The position numbers were made by a program, and so were the translations under genes. From Torreya grandis (lineage: Eukaryota > Streptophyta > Pinopsida > Cupressales > Taxaceae), in contig JARHVA010002684.1 of the NCBI GenBank assembly GCA_037957365.1, positions 248,001 to 312,000 on the forward strand: a stretch of 64,000 bases of DNA, read 5' to 3'. A model generated the notes under the pieces. That model saw only the letters and a list, made by a program, of their open reading frames with translations, was not told the origin of the DNA and ran no database searches. Shown one piece after another: positions 13,270-26,027 of the stretch (position 1 is the first letter of the stretch; the number at the start of each line of letters is the position of its first letter).

Positions 13270-14090
13270 AAATTGTGATATATCATGATAAATATGCATA
13301 AAATTTAAATTTTTAAATTTAAAGCATGTTTGAAATTATTTAAGCTTTGATATTACATATCGTATAGATTTTGAAGTTGTAATGCATCATAAAAAATGTG
13401 AAAAAATTTAAATCTTTATATTTGAATCATGTTCAAAACCACTTTAAACTTTGGTACTATATATCATTCAAATTTCAAGGTTGCGATGCATTATGATAAA
13501 TGCACTAAAGTACAAATATTTACATCTTAAACATGTTTTAAATGCTCATACTTTGGTATTACGTATTATTCAAATTTTTAAATTACAATGTATCATAATA
13601 AAATTATATAAAATTTAAATATTTAGATCTTAAATACATTCAAAACTAAATAATCTTAAGTATTACATATCATTTAAATTTTAAAGTTATGATGTATCAT
13701 GAGAAATATGCATAAAATTTGAATCTTTGAATCTTAAACACCTTCAAAATTACTTAATATTTAGTATTACAGATCATTCAAATACTAAAGTTGAGATGCA
13801 TTATGATAAATGCATATAAAATTCAAATTTTTAGATTTTAAACATATTTAAAACCACTTAAACTTTATTATTACATATTACTCAGATTTCAAAGTTGTCA
13901 TGTATAATAAAAAAGGTTCTTAATTTTTGAATCTTTAGATATCAAACACATTCAAAATTACTTAAGATTCTATATTACATATAATTTAAATTTTAAAATT
14001 ACAATGCATCAAAATCATGCATAAAATTTAAATCTTTAGATTTCAAACACCATTAATACTACTTAAGCTTTGATATTACACATCATTCAA
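13270..14090 (-). repeat. Higher-order duplication, copy B (period ~2.79 kb)
   Basis: Partner of 10,480-11,300, with offsets of 2,787 and 2,784 bp at the two anchors. Equal offsets over 600 bp show that a multi-monomer block was duplicated, not single units. Copy B has lost sequence near 13,905 (a monomer interrupted by GGTTCTTAATTTTTG). Confidence 0.7.
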
Positions 14091-15067
14091 ATTTTACAGT
14101 TATGATGCATTATTAGAAATATTAATAAAATTTAAATTTTTTAATTTTAAACACATTCAAACCAACTTAAGCTTTGGTATTTCATATCATTCAAATTTTA
14201 AAATTGAGATGTATCATGCGAGATGTGTATAAAATTAAAATATTTAGATCTTAATATGTGTAAAAAATCTTAAACTTTGGTATTACATATCACTTAAATT
14301 TTAAAATTGTGATGCATCATGAAGAATGTGCATAATTTTGAATCTTAAACATGTTCAAAATCGCTTAAGATTTAGTATTACATATCATTATAATTTAAAA
14401 TTTATGATGCATTATGAGAAATACACATAAAATTTAAATAGTTATATCTTAAACATATTTAAAACTGCTCAAATTTTAGTATTTTATTATTAAAATTTTA
14501 AAATTTTGATGCATAATGAGAAACATGCATAAAATTTGAATATTTAAATATTTAACACATTCAAAACCACTTAAGCTTAGATATTACATCATTTATATTT
14601 AAAAGTTAAAATATATTATGAGAAATGTGCATAAAATTTATATCTTTAGATCTTAAACATGTTCAAAACCATTTAAGTTTCAATATTACATATAATTCAA
14701 ATTTAAGAATTATGATGTATCAAACAAAACGTGCATTAAGATTAAGTATTTAAATCTTGAACATACTCAAAACTATTTCAGCTTCAGTATTACATATCAT
14801 TTAAATTTTAAAATTACGATGCCTTATTAAAAATATAAAATAACTTCTAATTTTTGAAACACAAAGACATTTAAATTTAATTAAAATTTAGTATTACATA
14901 TCATTCAAATTTTAAAGTTACGATATATCATGATAAATATACATAAAATTTGAATCTTTAGATCTTAAATACAGTCAAAACCACTTAAATTTTAGTATTA
15001 CATATCATTCAATTTTTAAAATTGTGAGCATTTTAAGAAATACACATAAAATTTAAATATTTGAATC

Positions 15068-15235
15068 TAATTTTAAAGTTGAGATGTTTCATTCAAATTT
15101 TAAAATGACATGTATTATAAGAGATGCATTTAAACTTTGATATTATATATCATTTAAATTTTAAAGTTGAGATGTATCATAAGAGACACATTTAAGCTTC
15201 GATATTACATATCATTTAAATTTTAAATTTATGAT
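15068..15235 (-). repeat. Cluster of truncated satellite monomers (~60-65 bp)
   Basis: Consecutive units lack the roughly 40-bp part that normally holds ATAAAATTTAAAT and AGATCTTAAACAC. ATGTATCATAAGAGACACAT runs straight into TTAAGCTTCGATATTAC. At least two shortened units are in tandem (from about 15,119 and 15,180), so the deleted form was itself copied. Confidence 0.65.
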
Positions 15236-15929
15236 GTATCAAGAGAAATATACATAAAATTCAAATTTTTAAATCTTAAACATGTTCAAAATTATTCAAA
15301 TTATAGTATTGCATATCATTATAACTTCAAAATTTTGATGCATCATGACAAACACGCATAATATTTGAATCTTTAGATCTTAAATATATTCAAAACCACT
15401 TAAACTTCAAGATTACATATCATTCAAACTTTAAAGTTGTAATGCATCATAAAAAATATGTATTTTATTTAAATCTTAAACATGTTTAAAATCACTTAAA
15501 TTTTAGAATTTACATATCATTTAAATTTGAAAGATATAATACATTATAAAAAATGTATATAAAGTTTAAATTTTTGTATCTTAAACACGTTTAAAATTAG
15601 TTAATCTTTGGTATTATATTTCTTTCAAATTAAAAAGTTGTGATACATTATGAGAAATGTGCATAAATTTTAGATATTAAACATGTTTAAAATTGTTTAA
15701 ACTTCGATATTACATATCATTCAAATTTTAAATTTATGATGCATGATAAGAAGTAAGCATAAAATTTAAATATTTAGATCTTAAATATGTTTGAAACTAC
15801 TTAAGATTTGATATTATATGTCATGATGCAGTTTGAATATTTAGATCTTAAACATATTTAAAACTTTATTACATAAAGTTTAAATATTTAGATCTTAAAC
15901 ATGTCTAAATTTATTCAAGCTTTGGTATT

Positions 15930-18900
15930 CTCATAATGCATCACAAATTTAAAATTTAAATGATATATAATATTAAAGCTTAAGAGGTTTTGAATGTGAT
16001 TAAGATCCAAAGATTTTATATTTATATGTATTTCTCATGATGCATCGTAATTTTAAAATTTGAATTATATGTAATATCAAAGCTTAAGTAATTTTGAATG
16101 TGTTAAAATTTAAGGATTGGAATTTTATGTATGCTTCTCATGATGCATTGTAACTTTAAAATTTGAATGATGTAATATTAAAATTGAAGTAGTTTTTAAC
16201 ATGTTTGAGATATAAATATTCAAATGTAATATAGAAGCTTAAACTATTTTAAATATGTTTAAGATATAAAGATATGAATTTTATATGCATTTTTCATGAT
16301 ACATATCAAATATAAAATTTGAATGACATGTAATACTGAAGCTTAAGTGGTTTAAAACATGTTTAAATTTTAAATATTTAAATTTTATGCATATTTCTCA
16401 TGATGCATCACAACTTTAAAGTTTGAATAATACGTTATTATTTTAAATATATTTAAGATCTAAATATTTAAATTTTATGCATATTTTTCATAATACATCA
16501 CAACTTTAAAATTTAAATAATATGTAATACTAAAAGGTAAACACATTTTAAACGTGTTTTAAAAAAATTAGAATCTATTTGCATCTCTCATTATGCATCA
16601 CAATTTTAAATTTAAATGATATGTAATATCAAAGTTTAAGTAATTTTGAAAGTATTTAAGATACAAAAATTTTAACTTTATGCATATTTCTTATAATGCA
16701 TCAAACCTAAACATTTGAATGATATGTAATACCAAAGTTTAAATGGTTTTGAACATATTTACGATCTTAATATTTAAAAATGTATTTAAAATCTAAAGAT
16801 TAAAATTTTATATGTATTTCTTATAATACATCGTAACTTTAAAATTTGAATGATATATAATACTAAATCTTTAATAATTTTTAACATATAAATATTTGAA
16901 CTTTATACTTATTTCATATGATATATTACAAATATTAAATTTAAATGATATGTAATATCGAAGCTTCAATGGTTTTAAAAATATTTAAGATCTTAAGATT
17001 CAAATTTTATGTGATTTCGTATAATGCATTATAGCTTTGAAATATGAATAATCTAATACCAAAGCTTATGTAATTTTAAATGTGTTTAAGATCTTAAAAT
17101 TCAAATTTTATTCACATTTTTTATTATACATTGCAACTTTGAAATATGATTGATCTAATACAAAAATTTAAGTAGTTTTTAAGATCTAAAGATTCAAATT
17201 TTATGCATATTTCTCATGATACATCACAACTTTTAAATTTAAATGAAATGTAATAATGAAGTTTAAGTTATTTTAAATGTATTTAAGATCCAAAGATTTA
17301 AATTTTATACATATTTCATATGATGCATCACAATTTTAAAATTTGAATGATTTATAAATACCAAAGTTTAAGTGGGTTTAAACATGTTTAAGATCTAAAT
17401 ATTCATACTTTATCCATGTTTCTCATAATCTATTACAACTTCAAAATTTGAATGATATGTAATACCAAAGCTTAAGTGGTTTTGAACATGTTTAAGATCC
17501 AAATATTTAAACTTTATATGCATTTTTTATGATGCATCATAACATTGAAATTTGATTGATATGTAATACCAAAAATTAATTGATTTTGAACATGATTAAG
17601 ATCTAAAAATTTAAAATTTATTCTCAGATTAGGGGCATACCAAAGCTTAAGCGATTTGAATGTGTTTAAACATCGTAACTTTAAAAATTGAATCATATGT
17701 AATACCAAAGCTTAAGCGATTTGAATGTGTTTAAGGTCCAATGATTTGAACTGTATGTGCATTTATCAAAATAAATCACAACTTTCAAATTCAAATTATA
17801 TGTAATACCAAAGATGGAGTAGTTTTAAAAGTGTTTAACATCTAAAAATTCAAAATTTATGCATGTTTATCATAATGCATCTGATATTTATAATTTGCAT
17901 GATATGTAATGCTAAAAATTAAGTAGTTTTGAATGTGTTTAAGATCTAAAGATTTAAAATTTATGTATATTTCTCATTATGTATTGTAACTTTAAAATTT
18001 GAATGATACATAATAATGAAGCTTATGTAGTTTTAAACATGTTTAAGATTTAATGATTCAAATTTTATGCACATTTATAATGATGCATCATAACTTTTTA
18101 ATTTGAATGATATGTAATACTAAAGTCTAAATAGTTTTGAACATATTTAATATCTAAATATTTAAATTTTATTCATATTTCTCATGATGCATTATAGCTT
18201 TAAAATTTGAATGATATGTAATACTAAAGCTTAAACGATTTTAAAAATATTTAAGATCTAAATATTTAATCTTTATACTTTTTTTAATGATACATTTTAA
18301 CTTTGAAATTTTATTGATATATAATATCGAAGCTTAACTAGTTTTGAACATGTTTAAGATCAAAAGATTCAAACTTTATGCTCATTTATCATAATATATT
18401 ATAACTTTAAAATTTGAATGATATGTAATACTGAAGCTAAAGTGATTCTAAATTTATTTAAAATTTAAAGATTTAAATTTTATGCACATTTATTATGAAT
18501 TATCACAACTTTAAATTTTGAATGACATGTAATATCTAAGCTTAAATAATTTTGAATGTATTTAAGATCCAAAGAATTGAATTTTATGCACATTTTGCAT
18601 AATGCATCACAACTTTAAAATTTGAATGATATGTAATATGGAAGCTTAAATGGTTTTGAATATTTTTAAGATCTAAAGATTTAAATTTTACGCATATTTC
18701 TCATGATGCATTCAAACTTTAAAATTTGAATGATGTAATACCAAAGCTTAAATAATTTTAAACATGTTTAAAATATAAATATTTAAACTTTATGTATGTT
18801 CCTCATGATGAATCATAGCTTTGAAATTTGAATGATATGTAATATTGAAGCTTAATGAATTTTGAATGAGTTTAAGATCCAAAATTTTAAACTTTATATA

Positions 18901-21660
18901 TATTTTTCATAATGCAATGTAACTTTAAAATTTAAATGATATATAATACCAAAGCTTTAGTGGTTTTAAACGTATTTAAAATAGAAAGATTAAAAATTTA
19001 TTTATATTTCTAATGATGCATCACAATTTTTAAATTTTAATGATATGTAATATTGATGTTTAAGCAAATTTAAATATGTTTAAGATCCAAAGATTTAAAA
19101 TTTATGCATATTTTTCATGATACATGATAACTTTAAAATTTAAATGATATGTATTACCTAAGTTTGAGTGGTTTTGAATGTGTTTAAGATTCAAATATTT
19201 GAATTTTAAAAATATTTTTTAAGATGCATTGTAACTTTAAAATATGAGTAATACGAAAGCATGAATAGTTTAGAACATGTTTAAGAATGAAAAATTCAAA
19301 CTGTATTCATGTATGTCATGATGCATCATAATTTTAAAGTTTGAATGATATTTAATACCAAAATTTTAGTGGTTTTGAGTGTGTTTAAAATCTATTTTTT
19401 AAAATTTTATTCACATTTATCATAATGCAACGTAACTTTGAATTTTGATCAACATGTAATATTGAACCTTAAATGGTTTTGAACGTGTTTAAAATTCAAA
19501 GATTCAAAATTTATGTGCATTTCTAATCCATCATAATTTTTAAAATTGAATAATATGTAATAGCATATCTCAAGTAGTTTTAAATGTGTTTGAGATCTAA
19601 TGATTCAAAATTTATATATATTTATCATAATGCATCATAACTTTAAAATTTAAATGATATGTAATACGTAAACTTAAATAATTTTGAAGTGTTTAAGATC
19701 TAAATCTTTGAGATTTATGAAAATTTATTGTGATGCATCACTATTTTAAAATTTGAATGATATGTAATACTAAATATTGATTAATTTTAAACGTGTTTAA
19801 GATCTAAAGATTCAAATATTATGCACATTTTTTATGACGTATTAAAATTTTAAAATTTGAATCATATGTAATGTTGAAGCTTAAGTAGTTTTTAATGTGT
19901 TTAAGATCTAATGATTCAAACTTTATCCATGTTATCATGTTGCATCACAAATATGATATTTGAATGATACATAATATTGAAGATTAAGTAGATTTTAATG
20001 TGTTTGTAATTCAAAAATTTAAATTTTATGCACATTTTTAATGATACATTAAAATTTTGAAATCTAAACGATATGTAATACTAAATATTGAGTGGTTTTG
20101 AACATGTTTAAGATCTAAATACTCAAATTTTATGCATGTTTCTCATGATGTATCATAATATTAAAATTTAAACGATATGTAATATCAAAATTTGAGTGGT
20201 TTTGAATGTATTTAAGATCCAAAAATTTAAACTTTATGCATGTCTATCATGATGCATCACAATTTTTATGTGTGAATGATATGTAATACTCAAGATTAAA
20301 TAGTTTTAAACGTATTCAAAATCTAAAGATTTAAATTTTATGCATATTCGTAATGATACATCACAAATTTGATGTTTTAATTATATGTAATATTGAATCT
20401 TAAATAATTTTGAATGAGTTTATTATCAAAATATTTAGACTTTATGTGCATTTATCATGATGCATCACAATTTTAAAGTTTGAATGATATGTAACACTAA
20501 AGTTTAAGCAGTCTTTAACATGTTTAAGATTTAAATATTCAAATTTTTTGTATGTTTCGTATGATGCATTACAATTTTAAAATTTGAATGATATGTAACA
20601 CTGATGCTTAAATAATTTTGAACATGTTTGAGATCTAAAAATTTAATTTTCATGCATATTTCTCATAATGTATCATAACTTTAAAATTTTAATGATATGT
20701 AATATCAAATATTAAGCAATTTTGAATGTATTTAATATCTAAATATTCTAAATTTATGTATATTTATCATAATACATCATAGCTTTAAAATTTAAATTAT
20801 ATGTATTACTAAAACTTAAATGGTTTTAAACATTTTTAAGATATAAAGATTCTAAATTTATGTACATTTCTCATTATGTATCAAAACTTTAAAATTTGAA
20901 TGATATGTAATACCTAAGTTTAAGTAGTTTTGAATGTTTTTAAGATTCAAATATTTAAAATTTATGCATCTTTTTCATAATGCATTGTAACTTTAAAATT
21001 TGACTGATATGTAATACTAAAGCTTATGTGGTATTTAACATGTTTAAGATCTAAAAATTTAAATTTTATGCACGTTTCTCATAATGTATAATAATTTTAA
21101 AATTTAAATGATATGTAATACCATAGTTTAAGTGGTTTTAAATATATTTGAAATCTAAACATTTAAATTTTATGCACATTTCTCATGATGCATCATAACT
21201 TTAAAATTTAAATATTATGTAATTTCAAAGCTTAAGTAATTTTGAACATGTTTAGGGTCCAAATATTTAAACTTTATGTATGTTTCTCATGATGCATGAT
21301 AGTTTTTAAATTTAAATTATATGTAATATTTAAGCTTAATTAGTTTCTAAAGTGTTTAAAATCTTAAGATTTAAAATTTATGTACATTTTTCATGAGAAA
21401 TGTTTAATCATTATGTGCATTTCTTATGGAAACATTAAATTTTAAATAATATATAATATCGATGTTTGAGTGGATTTGAACTTATTTTAAATCTAAAGAT
21501 TTGATATTTATGTGAATTTTTTATGATGCATCACAACTTTGAATTTTGAATGATATGTAATGCCAATGCTTGAGTGGTTTTGAACATATTTAAGATCCAA
21601 AGATTTGAATTTTATGAATATTTTTCATGATGTATCACAACTTTAAAATCTAAATGATAT
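15930..21660 (+). repeat. ~104-bp satellite array, F orientation (block 3)
   Basis: F-orientation units begin abruptly at CTCATAATGCATCACAAA (15,930), fused to an R unit ending GGTATT, and stop after CTAAATGATAT at 21,660. A hybrid spot near 17,628-17,700 carries a non-satellite run (CAGATTAGGGGCAT) and a repeated TACCAAAGCTTAAGCGATTT at 17,639 and 17,703. From about 17,690 the block is part of a 6-kb segmental duplication. The minus-strand open frame at 17,514-17,708 is not a gene. Confidence 0.95.
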
Positions 21661-24208
21661 GATGCATCATGAATAAAATTTGAATATTTGAATCTTAAAC
21701 ACCTTCAAAATCTCTTAAGCTTAAAGTATTACATATCATTCAAATTTTAAAGTTGAGATGCATTATGATAAATACATATAAAGTTTAAATGTTTGAATTT
21801 TAAACACATTCAAAATTACTTAAGCTTTGGTATTACATATCATTTAAATTTTTAATTTACCATGCATTGTGAGAAATATGTATAAATTTTAAATTTTTTG
21901 ATCTCAAATACATTCAAAACTACTTAAACTTCTATACTACATATCATTCAGATTTCAAAATTATAATACATCATAAAAAATATACATAAAGTTCAAATAT
22001 TTGGATCTCAGACACCATCAAAATTTCTTAATATTTGGTATTACATATCATTCAAATTTTAGAGTTATAATGCATCATTAGAAACATGCATAATATTTAA
22101 ATCTTTGGATCCTAAACACATGTAAAACTACATAAGCTTCGGTATTAGATATCATTCAAATTTTAAAAGTTGAGATGTATCATGAGAGATGCAAATAAAT
22201 TTTTTGTATTTTAATCTTAAACATATGTAAAACAACTTAGAATTTAGTATTATATATCATTTAAATTTTAAAATTGTGATGCATCATGAAAAATGCAAAA
22301 AAAAATCATATATTTAAATTTTAACACATTCAGAAACATTCAAGTTTAAGTAGTTCATATCATTCAAACTTTAAAATTGTGATACATCATGAAAAATATG
22401 CATAATATTTAAATATTTGGATCTTGAAAATGTTTAAAACCACTTATACTTTACTATTACATATCATTCGAAATTTAAAGTTGTGATGCATCATGAGAAA
22501 TATGATATTTGATTCTTTGGATCTTAAACATGTTCAAAACCACTTAAGCTTTAATATTACATATAATTTAATTTTTAAAGTCATGATATATTATGAAAAA
22601 TATACATAAAATTTAAATTTTTATAGCTTAAACACATTTAAAATCACTTAAAATTTAGTATTATATTTCATTCAAATTTGAAACTTGTGATGCATTATGA
22701 GAAATATGCATAAATTTTAAATCTTTATATCTTAAAAATATTTAAAATTGTTTAATATTTGATATTACATATCATTCAAATTTTAAATTTATAATACATG
22801 ATAAGAAACATGCATAAATTTTAAATCTTTAGATCTTAAATATGTTTAAAATTACTTAAACTTCGGTATTATGTCATTCAAATTTTAAAGTTGAGATGCA
22901 TCATGAGAATTCTAGATAAATTTTTAATATTTGAAACTTAAACACGTTCAAAATTTATCAAGCTTCGGTATCATCATTCAAATTTCAAAGTTATGATGCA
23001 TAATGTGAAATGGAAAAAAATACAAATCCTTAGATCTTTATCACACTCAAAACGATTTAAACTTTGGTATTACATCATTCATATTTCAATGTTGAAATGC
23101 ATTATGATAAATGTGCATAAATTTTAAATCTTTGGATCTTAAACATGTTTAAAATTGCTTACTTTAGTAACATATATAATTTAGATTTAAGAGTTGTGAT
23201 GTATCATACAAAATGCACTCAAATTTTTAGATCTTAAACATACTTAAAACTATTTAAGCTTTAGTATTACATATCATTCAAATTTTAAAATTGTGATGCA
23301 TTATGAGAAATACATAAAAATTTATAATCTTTAAAATATAAACACATTCAAATTTTCTTAAGTTTCAGTATTACATATCATTAAATTTAAAATTTGTGAT
23401 TCATCATGAAAAATATGTATAAAGATAAAATCTTTGGATCTTAAATACACTTAAAAGCACTTAAACTTCAATATTTTATATCATTTAGTTTTTAAAGTTA
23501 CGAGCATGATGAAAAATGCACATAAAATTTGAATCTTGAGATTTTAAACACATTCAAAACCACTTAAGTTTTAGTATTACATATCATTTAAATTTTAAAG
23601 TTGAGATGTATCATGAGAGATGCATATAAAGTTTGAATATTTAAATCTTAAATATGTGTAAAATAATTTAATCTTCTGTATTACATATCATTATAATTTT
23701 AAAGTTACGATACATCATGAGAAATATACATAAATTTTAAAATTTTTAATCTTAAACACATTAAAAATTGCTCAAATTTTGGTATTACATATCATTCAAA
23801 TTTCAAAGTTATAATGCATCATAAAAATCATAGATAATGTTAAATTTTTTAGATATTAAATATGTTCAAAACCACTTAAGATTCAATATTATATATCATT
23901 TAAACTTCAAAGTTGTAATGCATCATGAGAAACATGCATAATATTTTAATCTTTGGATCTTAAACATGTTCAAAATTGCTTAAGATTTGGTATTACATAT
24001 TATTGAATTTTGAAGTTATGATGCACAATGAAAAATACACATAAAATTTAAATTATTTTATCTTAAACATATTTGAAACTACTTAAAATTTGGTATTACA
24101 TTTCATTAAAATTTTAAATTTGTGATGCATTATTAAAAACTAGCATAAATTTTGAATCTTTAGATCTTAAACATATTCAAAATTATTTAAGCTTCAATAT
24201 TACATATC
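17690..24208. repeat. Segmental duplication copy 1 (satellite block including an inversion junction)
   Basis: Irregular monomers occur in the same order here and at 45,755-51,792. Examples are AAAATAAATCACAACTTT (17,769 and 45,833), GGTCCAATGATTTG or GATCCAATGATTTG, and a TTTGCATGATATGTAAT variant. The F-to-R junction CTAAATGATATGATGCATC (21,651 and 49,233) is also shared, as are CAAGTTTAAGTAGTTCATAT (22,339 and 49,919) and GAAACTAGCATAAATTTTGA near both ends. This copy stops exactly where the non-satellite island begins (24,208). Confidence 0.85.
21661..24208 (-). repeat. ~104-bp satellite array, R orientation (block 4)
   Basis: Starts as GATGCATCATGAATAAAATT directly after an F unit and ends at CAATATTACATATC (24,208), where non-satellite DNA begins without any transition. 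It includes odd units with A-rich runs (22,296-22,306) and a unit lacking its middle near 22,339-22,352. No genes. Confidence 0.93.
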
Positions 24209-24402
24209 CTTTTCCATAACATTATAAACAAAAATCAAGGGATACATCAAGTGTTCATCATGTATATCATATACATCTTCCATTAGCTACATATAGGGCA
24301 CCTTTAGTTGAGTCACATCCTTTGAGTAACATGATTGGTGTGTATAATTCCAAAGTTCTAGCTAGACCTTCCATCTTCTTAGAGTAAGAGATAATTGAGG
24401 AT
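24209..24402 (+). other. Non-satellite lead-in to the retroelement fossil
   Basis: Ordinary-complexity DNA from the end of the satellite to the recognisable protease. It probably belongs to the same decayed gag-pol frame, since codon-like text continues (for example towards TCTAGCTAGACCTTCCATC), but the reading is broken by stops and I recognise no gag domain or zinc knuckle. Confidence 0.5.
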
Positions 24403-24795
24403 GATTTAGATTATCATGCACTCTTTATCAAATCTTACATTCATAATCATCTTATTTATAGTGTTTTCATAGACAATATATTCAACATGAACATATGAAC
24501 TATGACATTATTACAATATTTAGGATATTCAAAATAAGATATTACCTTGATGGACATAGTTATTAGTGGATTCAGTGGGCACATACAAATTTCATTAGGT
24601 GATATTGTACTTTCTCTATAGGTTGGTCCACCACATGTGGCCACACCATTTACTATTATTCTTAGTGTAAGATTTTTTGATATATTACTTGGTCGACCAA
24701 GGATTCAAAAACTTTGAGCAATAGATTTTACAGTTCACAAATGCATGAAATTCATTCACACTAATTAAGTTGTTATAATTGGTGGATTTTTGTAT
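24403..24795 (+). pseudogene. Decayed Ty3/gypsy-type retropepsin (LTR-retrotransposon aspartic protease)
   Basis: Retropepsin cuts the Gag-Pol polyprotein of LTR retrotransposons. Reading +1 from 24,403, the landmarks of the plant gypsy protease region appear in order. First comes DLDYHALFIKSYIHN, then VFIDN where the catalytic D-[TS]-G should lie (the motif is damaged). Next are TMTLLQYLGY, a GFSG-like turn, ISLGDIVLSL, VGPPHVATPFTII, FDILLGRPRIQ (the conserved LLGRPW-type block, with Arg for Trp), and AIDFTVHKCMKFIH followed by VVIIGG. At least five in-frame stops (TGA, TAA, TAG) interrupt it, so it is dead. Length and order fit one full protease domain. The open frame on the opposite strand (24,456-24,644) is only its shadow. 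Family assignment rests on motif recognition; a search was not possible. Confidence 0.78.
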
Positions 24796-25371
24796 GAGTT
24801 ACCACTCCCTACTTTAGATCCATCGACTATTTTGCAGTCACTAGTTTTAGTTTTTCTACTAGTTTCAATTTCTCCACCAGTTTTAGTTCTTCCTCTAGTT
24901 TAGATTTAGACATAGTCATGGCCTCCATCACCAACATAGAGAGTCCATACACTTCCACAGAGATATCTTTTATAGCAATCATAGTTTCAACATTTTAGAT
25001 AGCTTCTAGCTATAGTATTCACACGTAGGTCAGTATCATTGAGGTCTCATGCCTCTATACATAGAGAACATGTTTAGAGAGATTCTCCTATTAATAGATG
25101 GCTCCCTAAAAGACCTATAATTGCATCCACTTCTTAGAGTTACAAGTGGACCCCATAGATGGTTTCTACTTAAGAGATTTTAGAGCATTTACAACATACA
25201 CAATTTTTAAAGCCACAGTCTTATCCCTTCCATCATGCTTCATGATCACACATGATCTCTCTTCTTGATATAGAAAACCATGATAGGAAGTCTCCCAAAA
25301 TAATAATTGATTAGTATCATTTCTTCTTATCTTTACTTGTACATAGTTTTTTTTATGATTTATTATACATA
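24796..25371 (+). other. Probable post-protease retroelement remnant
   Basis: Follows the protease fossil directly. It includes a low-complexity run at 24,838-24,905 (repeated CTAGTTT, TTTTAGTT and TTCTAC-type words) and then text reading SFIAIIVST in one frame, which resembles the segment after the protease in some plant gypsy polyproteins. Many stops follow. I see no reverse transcriptase (no YADD-like block), RNase H or integrase. This may be an internally deleted element. Confidence 0.4.
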
Positions 25372-25512
25372 GCTTATATCAAAATACCAAAAAAACATAA
25401 TATTTTAAAATACAAAAACATTCAAATATACCAAAAATACCAAAAATAATACAAAATTTAAAAAATATCAAAAACATTCAAATAAATCAAAAAATAAAAA
25501 AACATTTTAATT
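25372..25512. repeat. A-rich low-complexity tract
   Basis: About 140 bp with recurring words such as ATACCAAAAA, ACAAAAACATTCAAATA and ATCAAAAACATTCAAATA. It looks like a degenerate short tandem repeat with A-runs. No function is evident. Confidence 0.7.
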
Positions 25513-26027
25513 GTATGCATCATCCATACTTTACATTTATACTACAATGCTAGACTTATATTTACTATTCTATGCTATTATTTGTTAATTTATCTACATT
25601 ACCATGCTTCACTTGATCTTTTGAATGTGTGTATTAAAATTTTAGATCTTTGATTACTTCACTCCACCCATTAAGGGGGCATCCTACTCCTACATTCAAG
25701 ACATACATCGATATACCTACCACTTGGGGCATCTTCTACATGAATATACCATCCAAGTTATGTCATTCTTACATCAAACACTCTAGTTATCATGTTGATT
25801 TATATTAATTACTAACATACACATTAATTTATTGACACTCACCAATATATAGCACTTGTGTATTTATTAACATATACATAGTCTTGTACTACATGTCTTG
25901 CATACATTCACTTTATGATTTTATTAGTTAGATGTGATTATATTTCTATTATATTAACATGCTTTCCTTTTTTGATTTGCGTAGTTAGATGTGATTAATT
26001 TTTTCAATTCCTATTGGTCTTTAATAT
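25513..26027. other. Non-satellite DNA of unknown origin
   Basis: No gene seen. Two things stand out. One is a purine/G run in CCATTAAGGGGGCATCC (about 25,668-25,684), followed by TTGGGGCATC at 25,724; words like these are common near the ends of plant gypsy elements. The other is a direct repeat, GTTAGATGTGATTA, at about 25,928 and 25,984. The stretch is probably retroelement-derived, but I cannot prove it. Confidence 0.4.

Larger units (their letters stand above)
3858..15929 (-). repeat. ~104-bp satellite array, R orientation (block 2)
   Basis: About 12 kb of the same monomer reverse-complemented. Units read TTTAGATCTTAAACAC, TTCAAAACCACTTAAGC, GGTATTACATATCATTC, AAATTTTAAAGTTGTGATG, CATCATGAGAAA. 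The block opens with a partial unit (TATCATTTAAATTTT) at the 3,858 junction and ends at CAAGCTTTGGTATT near 15,929. A 62-codon open frame at 5,184-5,372 is chance reading of satellite. The block carries a 2.79-kb higher-order duplication (10.5-14.1 kb) and shortened units near 15.1 kb. No genes. Confidence 0.95.

Noticed and set aside
17514..17708. 64-codon open frame, minus strand
   Set aside because: Satellite read backwards, at a hybrid monomer that happens to lack a stop.
24456..24644. 62-codon open frame, minus strand
   Set aside because: Antisense to the retropepsin fossil, whose plus-strand reading explains the sequence.
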